Origin: Alphaproteobacteria bacterium
GTDB taxonomy: Bacteria; Pseudomonadota; Alphaproteobacteria; ATCC43930; CGMCC-115725
Direction of reading: 5' to 3'
Length of the DNA stretch: 5,333 nucleotides
Assembly: GCA_005888515.1 (NCBI GenBank)
Contig: VAZR01000256.1
Coordinates: 1 to 5,333 of the forward strand
Shown: in pieces, positions 3,821 through 5,333 of the stretch
How positions within the stretch are numbered: the first letter of the stretch is position 1
Layout of the letters: each line of letters starts with the position of its first letter
Program-made: the position numbers and the translations under genes
Notes under the pieces: model-generated
Seen by the model: only the letters and a program-made list of their open reading frames with translations
Told to the model about the DNA's origin: nothing
The model's database searches: none

Positions 3821-4972
3821 ATGCACATTCGTGATGTGATCCGCGACCTGCCCGCCTCCCGGATCGGCGAGGTCTCGGCCCTCGGATTCGGGGATCCGGC
3901 AGTGATTCCATTGTGGTACGGCGAAAGCGACCTGCCGACGCCGGGCTTTGTCGGGGCCGCCGCGACGGCAGCCCTGCAGGCCGGGCATACCTTTTATACC
4001 TATAAGGCGGGCCTTCCCGAGCTGCGCACCGCGATCGCCGATTATCTGACCGGCTTGCATGGCCGTCCGGTCGGGGCCGAGCGGATCCTCGTGTCGAGCT
4101 CGGGGATGACGGCGCTGATGCTGGTGGCGCAGACGCTGATCGGCGAAGGCGACAATCTCGTCATCGTCGCGCCGGTGTGGCCGAATATCGCAGCCGCCGT
4201 GACCGTGATGGGCGGCGAACCGCGGCTGGTCTCGCTCGACCGGCAGCCCGGCGGGGGCTGGCGTCTCGATCTTGAGCGGCTGTTCGCGGCTTGCGATGCG
4301 CGGACGCGCGGGATTTTTGTCAATTCGCCGTCGAACCCGACCGGGTGGATCATCTCGGCCGAGGAGATCGCGGCCCTCTTCGCCTTTGCGCGACGGCGCG
4401 GGTTATGGCTTGTCGCCGACGAGGTCTACAGCCGGATCGTCTACGGCAATCGCGCCGCGCCGTCCTTTCTTGATCAAACCGAGCCGGAAGACCGGCTGAT
4501 CGTTGTCAACAGCTTCTCGAAAAACTGGGCCATGACCGGCTGGCGGCTGGGGTGGCTGGCCGCCCCCTCCGACCTGCTGCCGCAACTGGAAAAGCTGGTC
4601 GAGTTTAACACCAGCGGGTCGCCGACCTTTCTGCAACACGCCGCGATCGTCGCGATCCGCGACGGGGAGCCGTTCATCGCAAGCTTTGTCGCACGCTGCC
4701 GCGCGGCGCGCGACGTGGCGATCGAGGGGCTCTCGGGCTGCCGCCGTGTCGAGGTGGCCCGGCCAGAGGGCGCCTTCTACGCGTTCTTCCGGGTCGACGG
4801 GATGGCCGACAGCCTTGCTTTCGCAAAGGAGTTGCTGCGCCAGACCAAGGTGGGGCTGGCGCCCGGCAGCGCCTTTGGTCCGATGGGCGAAGGCTTTCTG
4901 CGCCTCTGTTTCGCCCGCGACCCGCACCAGGTCGGCGACGCGATCGACCGCCTCCGCCCGCTGCTCAACTGA
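3821..4972 (+). CDS. PLP-dependent class I/II aminotransferase
   Basis: This 383-residue cytoplasmic enzyme is a fold-type I aminotransferase and would swap an amino group between an amino acid and a 2-oxo acid. The PLP-lysine signature SFSKNWAMTGWRLG spans residues 231-244, with K234 forming the Schiff base and R242 binding the cofactor phosphate. Other family residues are present: the GESDLPTP substrate-loop motif (34-41), SSSGMTAL (92-99) at the phosphate-binding helix, W120 stacking on the ring, NSPSNPTG (168-175) with N172, VADEVYSRIVY (198-208) with D200 for the pyridine nitrogen and Y203 for O3', and R361 in FLRLCFA for the substrate carboxylate. Length is usual for the AspC-like I-gamma group. 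Substrate cannot be told from sequence. ATG 3821 gives the expected N terminus. Its ribosome site is uncertain: AAGGA (3803-3807) is 13 nt away and AAGAG (3811-3815) is 5 nt away. The gene stands alone on the + strand with a long, structured upstream region and converges on a cupin gene. Confidence 0.92.
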   Translation: MHIRDVIRDLPASRIGEVSALGFGDPAVIPLWYGESDLPTPGFVGAAATAALQAGHTFYTYKAGLPELRTAIADYLTGLHGRPVGAERILVSSSGMTALMLVAQTLIGEGDNLVIVAPVWPNIAAAVTVMGGEPRLVSLDRQPGGGWRLDLERLFAACDARTRGIFVNSPSNPTGWIISAEEIAALFAFARRRGLWLVADEVYSRIVYGNRAAPSFLDQTEPEDRLIVVNSFSKNWAMTGWRLGWLAAPSDLLPQLEKLVEFNTSGSPTFLQHAAIVAIRDGEPFIASFVARCRAARDVAIEGLSGCRRVEVARPEGAFYAFFRVDGMADSLAFAKELLRQTKVGLAPGSAFGPMGEGFLRLCFARDPHQVGDAIDRLRPLLN

Positions 4973-5207
4973 GCGCAGCCGCGCAGTACCTGACATGTCG
5001 AGTATCTAGTGGTCAAAATCTGACGGTTGGTACCCCGTCCGAGAGGTCCGTTCAGGGTGCAAACCGGTCTTTTGCTGATGCTCGCGGCAACGGCGAAGTA
5101 GCGCCGAAAGCGGACATGATCCTCGGAATTAACTGCGCGGCCGCTCCGACCCGAAGCGCTCGCCAAGCGTTGTGGCGTGCAGGGCCGGCAGCGGCGGATA
5201 ACGGAGT
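4973..5207. other. Convergent gap with no recognised gene
   Basis: These 235 bp separate the aminotransferase stop from the stop of the convergent cupin gene. Open frames across it read as low-quality basic peptide. A short inverted repeat CGCCA...TGGCG (5161-5177) lies about 30 bp beyond the cupin stop and might act in termination, but it has no T-run. A stretch around 5100-5120 containing CCGAAAGCGGACATGAT resembles degraded intergenic repeats that I recall from Bradyrhizobium-like genomes. I would not name it more closely. Confidence 0.4.
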
Positions 5208-5333
5208 TCAGGGTCCGAGGAGCCTGGGATCATCGACGCTGCTGAAGTCCGACGGCTGGGGAGTCGCAGTCATCAAGCTCACACCGTCTGCCGACTCGAA
5301 GCGGTGCCATGCGCCTTGCGGAATGATCAGAAA
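5208..5333 (-). CDS. Cupin-domain protein, C-terminal 41 residues (start outside window)
   Basis: Read on the minus strand from the window edge, the frame is open for 41 codons to a TGA at 5208-5210. The peptide holds IPQGAWHRFES (residues 3-13 of the visible part), which matches the second cupin motif, P-x-G-x-x-H. A strand reading GVSLMTATPQPSD follows, then a short tail SSVDDPRLLGP. The W-H-R-F-E wording and the TPQP ending are what small single-domain cupins look like at their C terminus. The histidine would be one of the metal ligands of the beta-barrel. Reaction and substrate cannot be inferred. The gene is convergent with the aminotransferase and 235 bp from it, so a functional link is not implied. 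Codon use fits the other genes. The fragment is short and has no start in the window, so a length-based ORF filter would drop it. Confidence 0.7.
   Translation of the reverse strand, partial: FLIIPQGAWHRFESADGVSLMTATPQPSDFSSVDDPRLLGP

Noticed and set aside
4403..4996. 197-codon frame antisense to the aminotransferase
   Set aside because: It is a GC-driven shadow frame. The + strand carries all aminotransferase catalytic motifs through the same stretch.
1..5333. CRISPR array, tRNA, rRNA, insertion-sequence transposase
   Set aside because: No regularly spaced identical repeats with unique spacers, no tRNA cloverleaf or rRNA-like segment, and no transposase motif were seen on either strand.

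Overview
The window is GC-rich, with alphaproteobacterial codon use and gene content. Both a succinyl-CoA:3-ketoacid CoA-transferase pair of typical alphaproteobacterial type and two dispersed palindromic repeats (built on CCTCA..TGAGG / TTCGAGACG and on GTCATTCCGG / CCGGAATGAC) resemble what I know from Bradyrhizobium, Rhodopseudomonas and related Hyphomicrobiales. The genus cannot be fixed from the sequence alone.

Layout, left to right. At 2-118 lies the proline-rich C-terminal tail of an unidentified + strand gene. A candidate promoter (149-178) precedes scoA (204-911). scoB follows at 1108-1770. The two cistrons are separated by 196 bp, most of it a 135 bp palindromic repeat (939-1073). 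scoB converges on a minus-strand pair of exported-protein genes across a short hairpin (1778-1801). The first gene of that pair, 2780-3238, encodes a 152-residue lipoprotein that looks like the DUF3568 family. The second, 1818-2783, encodes a 321-residue secreted low-complexity protein. They overlap by ATGA, and the second has a near-perfect Shine-Dalgarno, so they are a translationally coupled operon.

A 582 bp divergent intergenic region (3239-3820) follows. It holds a second palindromic repeat (3402-3506), a duplicated hairpin unit ending in a perfect 11 bp terminator-like stem (3649-3674), a seven-copy AAGGTNCT array (3682-3764), three GTTAC/GTCAC motifs exactly 10 bp apart, and a possible 23-codon leader ORF just before the next gene. 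At 3821-4972 is a fold-type I PLP-dependent aminotransferase with its catalytic residues intact. The right edge carries the last 41 codons of a minus-strand cupin protein (5208-5333), convergent with the aminotransferase.

Function. ScoA and ScoB together form one enzyme that moves CoA from succinyl-CoA to acetoacetate, in ketone-body or polyhydroxybutyrate-derived acetoacetate use. The aminotransferase serves amino-acid metabolism with unknown substrate. The lipoprotein/repeat-protein pair has no known function and is the least described protein-coding part of the window. The most unusual non-coding part is the region upstream of the aminotransferase.
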